NCBI RefSeq assembly: GCF_014930365.1 | Contig: NZ_JABXWI010000004.1 | Span: 496,001-560,000, forward strand | DNA: 64,000 nucleotides | Direction of reading: 5' to 3' | Source of the DNA: Streptomyces caniscabiei | GTDB taxonomy: Bacteria > Actinomycetota > Actinomycetes > Streptomycetales > Streptomycetaceae | Shown here: piece after piece, positions 54,052-63,722 of the stretch | Layout of the letters: each line of letters begins with the position of its first letter | Numbering within the stretch: position 1 is the first letter of the stretch | Notes under the pieces: model-generated | Seen by the model: only the letters and a program-made list of their open reading frames with translations | The model's database searches: none | Told to the model about the DNA's origin: nothing | Translations under genes and position numbers: made by a program

Positions 54052-54867
54052 ATGACCGACCACGCGACCACGCCCGGTCCGGCTGCGCATCAGAAGATCG
54101 ACACCTCGGTGCCCCACTCGGCCCGTATCTGGAACTACTGGCTGGGCGGGAAGGACAACTACCCCGTCGACGAGCAGGCCGGTGACGCCTACACCGCCGT
54201 GTTCCCCGGCATCGTGACCATCGCCCGCGGCAGCCGTGCCTTCCTGCGCCGCACCATCACCCACCTGGTCACCGAGGCGGGCATACGGCAGTTCCTGGAC
54301 GTCGGCACCGGCCTGCCGACCGCCGAGAACACCCACGAGGTGGCCCAGCGGATCGCCCCGGAGTCGCGGATCGTCTACGTCGACAACGACCCCCTGGTCC
54401 TGGCCCACGCCCGCGCCCTGCTCTACTCCACCCCGGAGGGCGCGACCGCCTACGTGGACGCCGACGTGCTCGACCCCGACCGCATCCTCGCGGCCGCCGC
54501 CGACACCCTGGACCTCAAGCGGCCCACCGCGCTGATCCTCAGCAACATCCTGGGCCATGTGGCCGACCACGACCAGGCGCGGTCCGTCGTCGACAGCCTG
54601 ATGGGGGCGCTCCCGGCCGGCAGCTACCTCGCCGTCAACGACGGTTCCCGGGGCATCGACCCGGTCTTCGAGCGGGCCCAGGACAGCTACAACGAGAGCG
54701 GCGCCGTACCGTACAACCTGCGTACCGTCGACGAGATCACGTCCTTCTTCGACGGCCTGGAACTCCTCGACCCCGGTGTGGTGTCGGTCCCCCTGTGGCG
54801 CCCGGACACCACCGACCCCGCCCCCGAGGTCGTCGCCGAACACGGCGGCCTCGCCCGCAAGCGGTGA
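54052..54867 (+). CDS. DUF574 S-adenosyl-methionine methyltransferase
   Basis: A 271-residue protein with the DUF574 opening PHSARIWNYWLGGKDNYPVD, the SAM-binding FLDVGTGLPTAENTHEVAQ, an acidic VYVDNDPLVLAHARALL motif, and the C-terminal LELLDPGVVSVPLWRPD. This family is greatly expanded in Streptomyces and related actinomycetes; its substrates are mostly unknown. The ATG at 54052 has no strong ribosome site. It is followed by a terminator-like hairpin at 55047. Confidence 0.9.
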   Translation: MTDHATTPGPAAHQKIDTSVPHSARIWNYWLGGKDNYPVDEQAGDAYTAVFPGIVTIARGSRAFLRRTITHLVTEAGIRQFLDVGTGLPTAENTHEVAQRIAPESRIVYVDNDPLVLAHARALLYSTPEGATAYVDADVLDPDRILAAAADTLDLKRPTALILSNILGHVADHDQARSVVDSLMGALPAGSYLAVNDGSRGIDPVFERAQDSYNESGAVPYNLRTVDEITSFFDGLELLDPGVVSVPLWRPDTTDPAPEVVAEHGGLARKR

Positions 54868-55183
54868 GGAGCGCCCCGCAGACGGTGAGGGGCCGCTGAA
54901 AATCGGCTGACGCAGGTAGGCCGGGCGCCTCCGGCAGGCTTCCCGGCGATGACCGATGACCCGCAAGCGGACAGGAGTACACCTCTGCGGGCACGCCGCA
55001 CCGGGCCGGGGCGGTCCTTGCGCTCGGTGACGTCCCGTCGGCGGGCGTGGACCGGGCGGCGAGGCCGCCCGGTCCACGGGCGACTCCGGCGGATCTCGCC
55101 GGTACGGCGCGCTTCTCCGCGCACGCCCGACCCCGCGACTGAGCGGCGGGACGGGGACGGGAATGTCGTGGCGCGGGACAGGG
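54868..55183. other. Convergent intergenic region
   Basis: This gap of 316 bases separates two genes that point at each other. A plus-strand frame from 54949 codes for Arg-rich sequence with no domain and looks non-coding. Apart from the strong hairpin at 55047-55077, nothing recognisable was found. Confidence 0.6.
55047..55077. terminator. 14-base-pair bidirectional terminator-like hairpin
   Basis: GTGGACCGGGCGGC (55047-55060) pairs perfectly with GCCGCCCGGTCCAC (55064-55077) around a GAG loop. It lies between two convergent genes (ends at 54867 and 55184) and has no U-tract on either side. A transcription stop for both directions is the simplest reading. Confidence 0.65.
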
Positions 55184-56005
55184 TCAGCCCGGGGCGATAC
55201 GGCTGAGGTGCTCCCAGGACCGGTACAGATCCGCTTGGGCCTGGTCCATCTCCAGGACGTGATCGAAGGACTGGCTGCCGACGATCAGCCGTCGGGGCGG
55301 GTCCGGCAGTGCGGCCAGCTCCATGATGACCGGAGCAGCCGTGCCGGGCTCCGGGGGGACGGCGTCGCCCCACATCGCCTCCATCTCGGTGCGCAGGGAC
55401 TGATACCGCGCCAGGGGTTCGGTGGTCGTGGTGCCGGTGGTGAACAGGCCGGTGTCATAGCCGCCCATCTGCACGATGGTGACCTTGATGCCGAACCCCT
55501 CGACCTCCATCGCCAGTGCCTCGCTGACCGAGTCCAGCGCGGCCTTGCCTGCGCCGTAGAAGCCGACGGTGGCCATGCCACCGCCGCTGCCCATCGAGGT
55601 GACCTGGAGGAGCCGTCCCCCGCCTTGGGCGCGTAAGTGGGGAAGGGCCGCCTGAGCCACCCACACAGCGCCGAAGAAGTTCACATCCATATGTGCCCGG
55701 ATCTGCTCCTCCGTGGCCTCCTCCACCATCCCGTAGAGCATTCCGCCGGCGTTGTTGACGACGACGTCCAGCCTGCCGAACGCAGCTGCCGCCCGCTCCA
55801 CCCCGTCGAACACGGCCCGGCGGTCGGTGACATCCAATGCGAGCGGGACCAGGCAGTCGGGGTACTTCTCGGTCAGTTCCTCCAGAGGCTCGACGTTGCG
55901 GGCGGCAGCCACTACGCGGTCGCCGCCCGCCAAGGCGGCCTCGGCGAAAGCCCTGCCCAGGCCCCGGGATGCGCCGGTGATGAGCCAGACTCTTGCGTTC
56001 GCCAC
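55184..56005 (-). CDS. Short-chain dehydrogenase/reductase
   Basis: A 273-residue classical SDR with the cofactor motif ITGASRGLGRAFAEAAL, NNAGGMLYGMVEEATEE, and the catalytic Ser and Tyr-x-x-x-Lys in VTSMGSGGGMATVGFYGAGK. The Arg after the first glycine motif suggests NADP(H). The substrate is unknown. The GTG at 56005 has GAGGAA upstream. It is divergent from a TetR gene, and the operator-like repeat at 56023 lies just before it, so repression by that TetR protein is likely. Confidence 0.9.
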   Translation of the reverse strand: MANARVWLITGASRGLGRAFAEAALAGGDRVVAAARNVEPLEELTEKYPDCLVPLALDVTDRRAVFDGVERAAAAFGRLDVVVNNAGGMLYGMVEEATEEQIRAHMDVNFFGAVWVAQAALPHLRAQGGGRLLQVTSMGSGGGMATVGFYGAGKAALDSVSEALAMEVEGFGIKVTIVQMGGYDTGLFTTGTTTTEPLARYQSLRTEMEAMWGDAVPPEPGTAAPVIMELAALPDPPRRLIVGSQSFDHVLEMDQAQADLYRSWEHLSRIAPG

Positions 56006-56022
56006 GGTTCCTCACTCTCAGT

Positions 56023-56041
56023 AAACGAAACGGTTCGTTTC
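56023..56041. promoter_or_regulatory. TetR operator between SDR and TetR genes
   Basis: AACGAA-ACGG-TTCGTT (56024-56039) is a perfect inverted repeat 18 bases before the SDR start. A related half-site GTTTCGTTT occurs at 56095-56103, close to the TetR gene start. The spacing suggests one site for each divergent promoter, with TetR acting as repressor and autorepressor. Confidence 0.6.
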
Positions 56042-56121
56042 GATTCCTTTCCAGCCTAGGGCATGCTCCGGTTCCTTTCAACACGGAGCGTCTCGTTTCG
56101 TTTAGGGGTTAGGCTGGCCGC

Positions 56122-56721
56122 ATGTCCAACGAGAAGGGGCCGGACCACTCCCGGCGCAAGGAACGGTCCCGGCAGGCAATCCTCGCGGCCACCCGCGCCC
56201 TGGTCGCGGAGGAGGCGTACGAGAAGGTCACGGTCGAAGCCATCGCCGCCCGCGCCGGCGTCGGCAAGCAGACGATCTATCGGCGGTGGCCGTCGAAGAG
56301 CGCGGTCGTCTTCGCCGCCCTTCTGGCTCTGAGTGAGGATGCGGACGGACAGTCGGTCACGCTGCCGGACACGGGCGACCTCGAGGCCGACCTCAAGCTC
56401 GTCATGCGTGCCACGGCGGAGGAGTTCGCCGACCCGTCCTTCGACAGGCTGATCCGGGCCCTCAATACCGAGATCGCCAACGATGCCGCGCTGGCGGCCG
56501 AGTACCGGGAGAAGCTGGCCCAGCCGCTGGAAGAGGCGAAGAAGGCGCGCTTGCGCAGCGCCCAGAAGGCCGGCCAGCTCGACGCGGACGCCGACCTCGA
56601 CCTGGCCCTGGAAGTGCTCTACGCCCCCCTCTTCCAGCGGTGGTTGCACCGCAGCGGTCCGCTGACCGCCGCATACGCCGACTCACTTGTCCACGCGACT
56701 CTCAGAGCTTTCGGCCCCTGA
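56122..56721 (+). CDS. TetR-family regulator of the divergent SDR gene
   Basis: A 199-residue TetR protein. The DNA-binding domain is RQAILAATRALVAEEAYEKV then IAARAGVGKQTIYRRWPSKS, a canonical helix-turn-helix. The C-terminal TetR_C-type domain begins at about residue 75. The ATG is at 56122. The 116-base divergent region holds two operator-like sites, making control of the SDR the obvious role. The effector is unknown. Confidence 0.9.
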   Translation: MSNEKGPDHSRRKERSRQAILAATRALVAEEAYEKVTVEAIAARAGVGKQTIYRRWPSKSAVVFAALLALSEDADGQSVTLPDTGDLEADLKLVMRATAEEFADPSFDRLIRALNTEIANDAALAAEYREKLAQPLEEAKKARLRSAQKAGQLDADADLDLALEVLYAPLFQRWLHRSGPLTAAYADSLVHATLRAFGP

Positions 56722-57160
56722 ACAGGAGCGCATCCACAACCGCAAAGCCAGGCCCGGTCGGCGCCTCCTGCCCGCCTTGCGGAGGCGAACGGCGAACTGC
56801 CCCTGCCGTGGCTCGTGTCGGCGGTCCTGCGGCTCGGCCCGCTCGCCGCGCCGGCTGTGACCGCGCACTCCGCACGCCGCGCTCCTACGAACGACCCTCC
56901 CTCCTCAGGGCGTTGGCGGCCGTCGCGCCGCCGGGCGAGCGGCTGGTCACCCGCGCTCGTTGATCGATCACTTTCCGGCCAAACACTTGTTGTGCTCCTG
57001 ACACAGGAGCTCCACATCTGTCACTCTGTGCACACCCCGTCTCACGACGGCGCACGCGCACCCGCATCGCAGCACTCCCTGCACCACCCGGTGCCTCGAC
57101 CCGTGCACCGGGGCCTTCGTACGGCCGCGCGTCCGACGCGGCCGCAGCTAAGGAGTTCGC
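56722..57160. promoter_or_regulatory. Upstream region of the M4 protease
   Basis: This gap of 439 bases contains no supported gene. It is AT-richer between 56955 and 57030. That part holds the 10-base palindrome TGATCGATCA (56961-56970) and the repeat GCTCCTG-ACA-CAGGAGC (56994-57010), about 150 bases before the start. These are candidate regulator sites; the remainder is probably a long leader. Confidence 0.45.
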
Positions 57161-59440
57161 GTGAGATCCACCCCCCACAGACGCACCACGGCCACGGCCG
57201 CCCTCGTGGTCGCGGCGGCGGTACTCGCCGTCGCCGTCCCGGGCGCCCCCGCGATCGCACGTGGTGACGGCGGCGAAGGCACCGTCCGTCCCGCGGCGGC
57301 CCGGGCGGACCGCGGGGCACTTCCCGCCCAGCTCACCCCCGCCCAGCGGGCGACCCTCGTCCGGCAGGCCGAGAAGGCCACGGACCGGACCGAGGACCGC
57401 CTGGACCTCGGCAGCCAGGAGGAGTTGCGGGTCCGCGACGTCGTCAAGGACGCCGACGGCACCGTGCACACCCGCTACGAGCGCACCTTCGCCGGTCTGC
57501 CCGTGCTCGGCGGCGACCTGGTCGTGCACACCGCCAGGTCCGGCGCGGTCGAGAGCGTCACCCGGGCCTACAAGCCCGAGTTGAAGGTGTCGGACCTCAG
57601 CCCCGAGGTCAGCCGGGCCACCGCCGAGAAGCAGGCGCTCAAGGCGGCGAAGGAGGAGGGGTCCACCAAGACCGCTCCGGACAGCAGCCGCAAGGTCGTC
57701 TGGGCCGCCAAGGGCACGCCGACCCTCGCCTACGAGACCGTCGTCAGCGGCTTCCAGCACGACGACACGCCCAGTGAGCTGCACGTCGTCACCGACGCGC
57801 AGACCGGGAAGAAGCTGTACGAGTACGAGGCCGTGCACACCGGCACGGGCAACACCCGCTACAGCGGCACGGTCACCCTCGGCACCAGCCAGTCCGGCTC
57901 GTCGTACACGCTGACCGACGCGGAGCGGGGCAACCACCGCACGTACAACCTGAACCGGGGCTCCTCCGGCACCGGCACGCTGTTCAGCGGCGCCGACGAC
58001 GTCTGGGGCGACGGCACCACCGCCAACCTGGAGACGGCGGGCGCCGACGCCCACTACGGCGCCGCGCTGACCTGGGACTACTACAAGAACGTGCACGGCC
58101 GCAACGGGCTGCGCAACGACGGCGTCGCGCCGTACAGCCGGGTGCACTACGGCAACAACTACGTCAACGCGTTCTGGCAGGACTCCTGCTTCTGCATGAC
58201 GTACGGCGACGGATCGGGCAACGCCAACCCGCTCACCTCGATCGACGTGGCCGCGCACGAGATGACCCACGGTCTGACCTCGGTCACCGCGGGCCTCAAC
58301 TACAGCGGCGAGTCGGGCGGGTTGAACGAGGCGACCTCCGACATCTTCGCCGCCGCCGTGGAGTTCGCCGCCGGCAACAGCGAGGACGTCGGGGACTACC
58401 TGGTCGGCGAGAAGATCGACATCAACGGCGACGGCACACCGCTGCGGTACATGGACAAGCCCAGCAAGGACGGCTCCTCGCGCGACTACTGGTCCTCCAC
58501 GCTCGGCAACGTCGACGTCCACTACTCCTCGGGCCCGGCCAACCACTGGTACTACCTGGCCTCCGAGGGCAGCGGCGCCAAGGTCGTCAACGGTGTCTCC
58601 TACGACTCGCCGACGTTCGACGGGCTGCCGGTGACCCCGATAGGCCGGGACGCCGCCGAGAAGATCTGGTTCCGGGCGCTCACCACGTACATGACGTCCA
58701 CGACCAACTACGCGGGCGCCCGCACCGCCACCCTCCAGGCCGCCGCCGACCTGTACGGGCTCGGCACGGTGACCTACAACAACACCGCCAACGCCTGGGC
58801 CGCGATCAACGTCGGCTCGCGGATCCTCGACGGCGTGACGGTCGTCCCGCCGGCCGCCCAGTACTCCCTGGTCGGCCAGTCGGTCACGCTGGACGTCCAG
58901 GCGTCCTCCACCAACCCCGGCGCCCTGTCGTACGCGGCCACCGGGCTGCCTGCCGGGCTGTCCCTCGACGCCGCCACGGGCCGGATCTCCGGCACCCCGA
59001 CCGCAGCCGGCAACTCGACGGTCACGGTCACCGTGACGGACGCGGCCGGCGAGACCGGCACGGCGAGCTTCGCCTGGCGCGTGGACGAGGAGGGGAACCA
59101 GTCGGTGTTCGAGAACACCGCCGACTACCAGATCCCCGACAACTCCACCGTGGAGTCCCCGATCAACGTCAACCGGGCCGGAACGGCGCCCAGCACGCTC
59201 TCCGTGGACGTGAACATCGTCCACACCTGGCGCGGTGACCTGGTCGTGGACCTCGTGGCCCCGGACGGCACGGCGTACCGGCTGAAGAACTCCTCGTCCT
59301 CCGACTCGGCGGACAACGTGATCGCGACGTACACGGTGGACGCCTCCTCGGAGACGGCCGCCGGCACCTGGAAGCTGCGGGTGCAGGACGTCGCCAGCCT
59401 CGACACCGGCTACATCAACAGCTGGAAGCTGACGTTCTGA
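57161..59440 (+). CDS. Secreted M4 (thermolysin-type) metalloprotease with Ig-like and P domains
   Basis: A 759-residue exported protease. It begins with a signal peptide (about residues 1-35) and an FTP/PepSY-type propeptide. The M4 catalytic domain contains AAHEMTHGLTSVTAG (zinc His residues near 365) and GGLNEATSDIFAAAVE (third ligand Glu near 388), and NHWYYLASEG supplies the late catalytic His. After residue 560 come a putative-Ig module (LPAGLSLDAATGRISGTPTA) and a C-terminal P-domain (HTWRGDLVVDLVAPDGTAYR). It should degrade proteins outside the cell after autoprocessing. The GTG at 57161 has AAGGAG five bases upstream. Confidence 0.93.
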   Translation: MRSTPHRRTTATAALVVAAAVLAVAVPGAPAIARGDGGEGTVRPAAARADRGALPAQLTPAQRATLVRQAEKATDRTEDRLDLGSQEELRVRDVVKDADGTVHTRYERTFAGLPVLGGDLVVHTARSGAVESVTRAYKPELKVSDLSPEVSRATAEKQALKAAKEEGSTKTAPDSSRKVVWAAKGTPTLAYETVVSGFQHDDTPSELHVVTDAQTGKKLYEYEAVHTGTGNTRYSGTVTLGTSQSGSSYTLTDAERGNHRTYNLNRGSSGTGTLFSGADDVWGDGTTANLETAGADAHYGAALTWDYYKNVHGRNGLRNDGVAPYSRVHYGNNYVNAFWQDSCFCMTYGDGSGNANPLTSIDVAAHEMTHGLTSVTAGLNYSGESGGLNEATSDIFAAAVEFAAGNSEDVGDYLVGEKIDINGDGTPLRYMDKPSKDGSSRDYWSSTLGNVDVHYSSGPANHWYYLASEGSGAKVVNGVSYDSPTFDGLPVTPIGRDAAEKIWFRALTTYMTSTTNYAGARTATLQAAADLYGLGTVTYNNTANAWAAINVGSRILDGVTVVPPAAQYSLVGQSVTLDVQASSTNPGALSYAATGLPAGLSLDAATGRISGTPTAAGNSTVTVTVTDAAGETGTASFAWRVDEEGNQSVFENTADYQIPDNSTVESPINVNRAGTAPSTLSVDVNIVHTWRGDLVVDLVAPDGTAYRLKNSSSSDSADNVIATYTVDASSETAAGTWKLRVQDVASLDTGYINSWKLTF

Positions 59441-59472
59441 CGAACCGTCGACTCCCGTCCCGCTGAAGCGGG

Positions 59473-61767
59473 TCAGCTGTCGAGCGGCCGGTCCCGCCCC
59501 GTCGGGACCGGCCGCTTCGCCGTGTCCCCCTCCGCGTCGATGTGCGGCATCACCTTGTCCAGCCAGTGCGGGGTCCACCAGGCGTGGCGGCCCAGCAGGG
59601 TCATCACCGCGGGCACCATGAGCAGGCGGACGACCGTGGCGTCGATGAGGACGCTGACGGCGAGCCCCAGCCCCAGCATCTTGACCACGATGTTGTCGCT
59701 GACGATGAACGCGGCGAAGACACTGACCATGATCAGGGCGGCGCAGGTGATGACCCGGGCGGTGATCTCCAGCGCGTGGGCCACGGAGGCGCGGGCGTCG
59801 CCGGTGCGTGTCCAGGCCTCGTGGACACGGGAGAGCAGGAAGATCTCGTAGTCCATGCTGAGGCCGAAGATGATGGCGAACATCATCATCGGGACGTAGC
59901 TCTCGATGGGCACCTTTCCGTTGACGCCCAGGGCGGGCCCGCCCCAGCCCCACTGGAAGACGGCGACGACGACGCCGTACGAGGCCGCGATGGAGAGCAC
60001 GTTGAGGACCGCGGCCTTCACCGCGACCAGGAGACCGCGGAAGACGGCGAGGATGATCAGGAAGGCGAGGGCGACCACCACGGCGATGATGATCGGCAGC
60101 CGGCTCGCCACGATGTCACGGAAGTCGACCTGGGAGGCGGTGGTCCCGGTGACATAACCGTGCGCCTTCGTGCCGGAGACCGAGGCGGGGAGGGTGTCGT
60201 CGACGAGCCGGTTGGTCAGGTCCGTGGTGTCGGCGTTCTGCGGGGACTCCTCGGAGTAGACCGTGCCGACCAGGACGTCCCCGTCCTGGGTGGGGGTCAG
60301 CGGGGTGACCGCGTAGGCCCCCTCCACCGCGTCCAGGTTCTTCTGGGCGGTGCTCTGCAGGCTCTGACGGTCCGAGGACGGCACCGAGGTCTGGTCGATG
60401 ACGACCGTGAGCGGGCCGTTGGAGCCCGGCCCGAAGGCGTCCGTCATCAGGTCGTAGGCGCGGCGGTCGGTGAAGGAGGTGGGGTCGGCGCCGTCACCGA
60501 TGTGGCCGAGCTGGATGGAGAAAAGGGGGATGGCGAGGATCGCGACGGTCGTGACACCGGCCGCCAGGAACCGCCACGGATGGTGCTCCACGCGTTGGGC
60601 GTAGCGGTGCCAGGTGCCGGTGATCTCCTCACCCGCCTCCGCGCCGGTCTCGGCGACGGGCTTGCGGAGGTGGTAGCGGTCGATGCGCCGGCCGATGAGA
60701 CCGAGCAGGGCCGGGACCAGCGTGAGCGCGCCGATGATCGCGGAGACGACGGTCACGGCGGCGGCGAGCCCGAGTTTGCCGATGAAGCTCACCCCGGACG
60801 CGTACAGCCCGGCGAGGGCGACGATCACCGTGCAGCCGGAGACGAGGACGGCGTGGCCGCTGGTCGAGGCGGCGCGGCCGGCCGCCCGGACCGGGTCGTC
60901 GCCGTCCATGAGGTTCTGCCGGTGACGGGTGATCAGGAACAGGGCGTAGTCGATGCCGACGCCGAGCCCGATCATCGTCGCCAGGGTCGGTGAGACGGTC
61001 GCGAAGGTGAACGCGGCGGCCAGCAGACCGAGACAGGCGAGTCCGCCGACGACGCTCAGCAGCGCGGTCACCAGGGGCAGTCCGGCGGCGATGACGCTGC
61101 CGAAGCCGATCAGCAGGACGATGATCGCGACCGCGAAGCCGATCAGCTCGCTCACCCGGTCGTCGGCGGCGGGACGGGCCAGTTCGCCGAGCGGTCCGCC
61201 GTACTCGACCTCGGCGCCCGCGGAGCGCACCGGCTGGACCGAGTCGTCCACGCCGTCGAGATAGCCGTCCCCGAGGGTCGAGGGCTGCACGTCGAAGCGG
61301 ATCGTGATGTACGCCGTCTTCTGGTCGGAGGACAGAGGGCCGACGTTCGGCTGCTGCGACTGCCCCGACGACTGCGACGACTGGCCGGAGGGCGCCGTCA
61401 GCGGGTTCTGGACCGACAGCACGTGCGGCAGTTTCTGCAGGTCGTCGACCGTCTGGGACATCTGGGAGCCGAGCGAGGTGAGCGCCTTGTCCTCGTCGTG
61501 CAGGACGATCTGGCTGCCGTAGCCGCCGGCCGCCGGGTCGTGCTCCTTCAGTACGTCCAGGCCCTTCTGGGACTGCACGCCGGGGAGGGAGAAGTTGTCG
61601 GAGTAGTCGCCGCCGTAGGACCGGTTCAGTACCTGCACGGCCGCGAGGGCGACCAGCCAGGCCACGATCACGATCACGAAGTGCCGGGCGCACCATTCCC
61701 CGAGTCGTCGCAGCACGCCCCCGGCGTCCTCGGCCTCGCCCTTCCCAGCGGTACGGCGTGAGCGCAT
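59473..61767 (-). CDS. MMPL/RND-family membrane exporter
   Basis: A 764-residue transporter with two similar halves. Each has one membrane helix, a large extracytoplasmic loop and a block of five or six helices. The signature [20 protein letters not shown] of the first half and [20 protein letters not shown] of the second are the MMPL proton-relay helices. The first loop has a Gln/Ser-rich insert (about residues 130-145). It probably exports lipids or hydrophobic metabolites. I chose the ATG at 61767 because GGGAGAG precedes it; a GTG at 61779 is the alternative. No regulator is adjacent. Confidence 0.9.
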   Translation of the reverse strand: MRSRRTAGKGEAEDAGGVLRRLGEWCARHFVIVIVAWLVALAAVQVLNRSYGGDYSDNFSLPGVQSQKGLDVLKEHDPAAGGYGSQIVLHDEDKALTSLGSQMSQTVDDLQKLPHVLSVQNPLTAPSGQSSQSSGQSQQPNVGPLSSDQKTAYITIRFDVQPSTLGDGYLDGVDDSVQPVRSAGAEVEYGGPLGELARPAADDRVSELIGFAVAIIVLLIGFGSVIAAGLPLVTALLSVVGGLACLGLLAAAFTFATVSPTLATMIGLGVGIDYALFLITRHRQNLMDGDDPVRAAGRAASTSGHAVLVSGCTVIVALAGLYASGVSFIGKLGLAAAVTVVSAIIGALTLVPALLGLIGRRIDRYHLRKPVAETGAEAGEEITGTWHRYAQRVEHHPWRFLAAGVTTVAILAIPLFSIQLGHIGDGADPTSFTDRRAYDLMTDAFGPGSNGPLTVVIDQTSVPSSDRQSLQSTAQKNLDAVEGAYAVTPLTPTQDGDVLVGTVYSEESPQNADTTDLTNRLVDDTLPASVSGTKAHGYVTGTTASQVDFRDIVASRLPIIIAVVVALAFLIILAVFRGLLVAVKAAVLNVLSIAASYGVVVAVFQWGWGGPALGVNGKVPIESYVPMMMFAIIFGLSMDYEIFLLSRVHEAWTRTGDARASVAHALEITARVITCAALIMVSVFAAFIVSDNIVVKMLGLGLAVSVLIDATVVRLLMVPAVMTLLGRHAWWTPHWLDKVMPHIDAEGDTAKRPVPTGRDRPLDS

Positions 61768-61914
61768 CGTCTCTCCCACGGAAGCGATCTCCGGCCCTCA
61801 TTACACGACGCTCCCGGGGGCCCGGCACCTCAGGAGAGAGACGCTCCCCCGGTTGGCGGCCCCGGCTTGACAGGCGGACGATGAGGGGGGTGGGACGGAA
61901 CGGAAGGAGCCGTC

Positions 61915-62280
61915 ATGCTGGAGATCAAGTCGGTCGAGAAACCGGACGAGCGGCGCGACTTCCCTCGGGGCCACCTCGAGGCCGTGCACCTCACCGGGCT
62001 CGACTTCGCCGTGGCCGTCTTCGAGCCGGGCTGGCGCTGGTCGGAGTCCGTCGGCCCCATCGCGGGCACGGAGAGCTGCCAGGTCCACCACAACGGGTAT
62101 GTGGTCCAGGGCCGTATGCAGATCCGGATGGACGACGGCGGTGAGGGCGAGGTCGGACCGGGCGACACCTTCGTGTGTCCGCCGGGGCACGACGCGTGGG
62201 TCGTGGGCGACGAGCAGTGCGTGCTGTACGACTTCGCCGGCCAGATGGCCAAGGACTACGCGAAGGCGAAGGGCGACTGA
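61915..62280 (+). CDS. Small cupin-domain protein
   Basis: A 121-residue single-cupin protein. FEPGWRWSESVGPIAGTESC opens the barrel, CQVHHNGYVVQGRMQIRMDD gives two adjacent His, and GEVGPGDTFVCPPGHDAWVV supplies another His. That arrangement could bind a metal. It ends in a Lys-rich helix (AKDYAKAKGD). The function is unknown. The ATG at 61915 has GGAAGGAG upstream. A TTGACA-like -35 at 61867 is possible, but no good -10 accompanies it. Confidence 0.85.
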   Translation: MLEIKSVEKPDERRDFPRGHLEAVHLTGLDFAVAVFEPGWRWSESVGPIAGTESCQVHHNGYVVQGRMQIRMDDGGEGEVGPGDTFVCPPGHDAWVVGDEQCVLYDFAGQMAKDYAKAKGD

Positions 62281-62420
62281 GCCGATCCCGGGTGCGAGAG
62301 GGAGCGGAGGCGGGGCGTGCCCCGCCTCCGTCCACGCCCGCCGCATCCGCCACGGCCGCCGCGCGGGCTCACCCGCGCAGCCGCGCACCCCCGCACCCGT
62401 CGGAGCGCGTCTCGCCCGCC

Positions 62421-63413
62421 CTAGATACCGTCGGACTCCCGCAGGTTGTCGAGGGTCGCGTTCGTGTCGTTCTTGAGCCAGTCCACGACGTCGTCCACGT
62501 CCGGCATGGTCACGCTGTCGTAGCTGGAGCCGTAGGCGCTCCACCGCATCTCGTACGTCATCCAGCCGTCGCGCACCGCGAGGGTGGCCGACCGGCTGCC
62601 GCTGGTGTCGTCGCCCGAGGTGGTGTCCTCGGTGATGAGGTACGCCTCGTCCCCGAAGCCGTCGAGCTTCTCGACCTCGTAGTCGTCGTAGCGCTGGTCG
62701 TACTCGGACCACAGGGCGGTGAACTCGGGGCCGGGATCGGTCTTCTTGTGCAGGTCCATCTGGACCGAGAAGTACGCGTCGGACAGGGTGGAGGACGAGG
62801 ATTCCTTGAGGGAGATGCTGCAGTAGCTCTGGTCGAGAGCCGCGTGCTTCAGGGAGTTGTTGACGGGGGCGTCGTCCTCCTCCGGGTACTCGGTCTTGAA
62901 GGACGAGTAGTCCACCGACGGGCAGATGTCCGACTTGGCCCGGTAGCCGCGCAGGTCGGCCTCGGCATCGCCCTTGCCGAGCAGGAACACCCCGCCCGCC
63001 CAGGCGGCCGAGGCCACCGCCGCGCCGACCAGCGCCCACAGCACGGCGCGCCCGCCGGCGCCCTTGGCGGGCGGTGCCCCGAGCGGCGGATAGCCGCCCG
63101 GCGGGTAGCCACCGGGCGGATAGCCACCCGGCGGCTGACCGTAGGGGTTGGCCTGGGTGGTCACGGCGGCGGCCGGAGGGCCGTAGCCGACCGGGGGCTG
63201 GGGGTGCGGGGCAGGGGACTGCGGGTACGGGTAGGCGCTCGGCACGGCCGCCTGCGTGGGGGCGTGCGCCTGGGCCTGGGCCGGCTGGGCGGGTATCTCG
63301 GCCTGGGTGGGTGTCTGTGGCGGGGCCTGCCCGGGCGGGGGCACCGACGGGGACGCGGACGGCTGGTCCTGCGGCTGCGGCTGGGCCGGCGCACCCTCGG
63401 GGCGTTCGGTCAT
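62421..63413 (-). CDS. Proline-rich single-pass membrane protein, unknown
   Basis: A 330-residue protein. Residues 1-115 are Pro/Gln/Ala-rich and cytoplasmic in prediction, with three tandem PPGGY units. One membrane helix follows (RAVLWALVGAAVASAAWAGG, about 122-145). A soluble extracytoplasmic domain of about 185 residues contains KSDICPSVDYSSF and ALDQSYCSISLKE, two Cys that may pair. The layout is that of many Streptomyces septal/DUF-type membrane proteins with an unknown outer domain. The ATG at 63413 has GGAGA upstream. No partner gene is adjacent. Confidence 0.82.
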   Translation of the reverse strand: MTERPEGAPAQPQPQDQPSASPSVPPPGQAPPQTPTQAEIPAQPAQAQAHAPTQAAVPSAYPYPQSPAPHPQPPVGYGPPAAAVTTQANPYGQPPGGYPPGGYPPGGYPPLGAPPAKGAGGRAVLWALVGAAVASAAWAGGVFLLGKGDAEADLRGYRAKSDICPSVDYSSFKTEYPEEDDAPVNNSLKHAALDQSYCSISLKESSSSTLSDAYFSVQMDLHKKTDPGPEFTALWSEYDQRYDDYEVEKLDGFGDEAYLITEDTTSGDDTSGSRSATLAVRDGWMTYEMRWSAYGSSYDSVTMPDVDDVVDWLKNDTNATLDNLRESDGI

Positions 63414-63722
63414 CGGGGTCTCCTCGGTCGTGGTGGACGGGGTGCGGCGGCGGAGCCGGATCGCCCCGCGGGGTCGCGGGGCGGGGTGGCGCGACGGCGT
63501 GGTGGAACGCGTGGAGGAGGGATGCCCACGGCCGGATCCCCTCCATGCGGCCCCACCGGTCGCGGCCGCAGCTGAAGATCCGAGCCTCGCAGAACCCCTC
63601 CGGCGCGGTCGTCCGTAGAACTACGCACCCTGGTTACGGAACCTGGCGCACCGGCCGGAGCGGGCCCCGGCACGGCGGTCGTCCTGGGGCGGGCGCCCGC
63701 GCCCGGTGCTTTCATGGGAGGC
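63414..63722. other. Divergent gap without a supported gene
   Basis: These 309 bases lie between the proline-rich membrane protein gene and the SRPBCC gene, which diverge. A small inverted repeat CGTAG-AA-CTACG sits at 63614-63625. Nothing else recognisable is present, and frames crossing it are Arg/Pro-rich shadows. Confidence 0.5.

Noticed and set aside
54949..55206. Possible 85-residue gene
   Set aside because: Arg-rich with no domain, it contains the perfect terminator hairpin and overlaps the SDR gene end.
63086..63140. Short tandem repeat resembling a CRISPR or VNTR
   Set aside because: It encodes three PPGGY units in a proline-rich protein and has no spacers.
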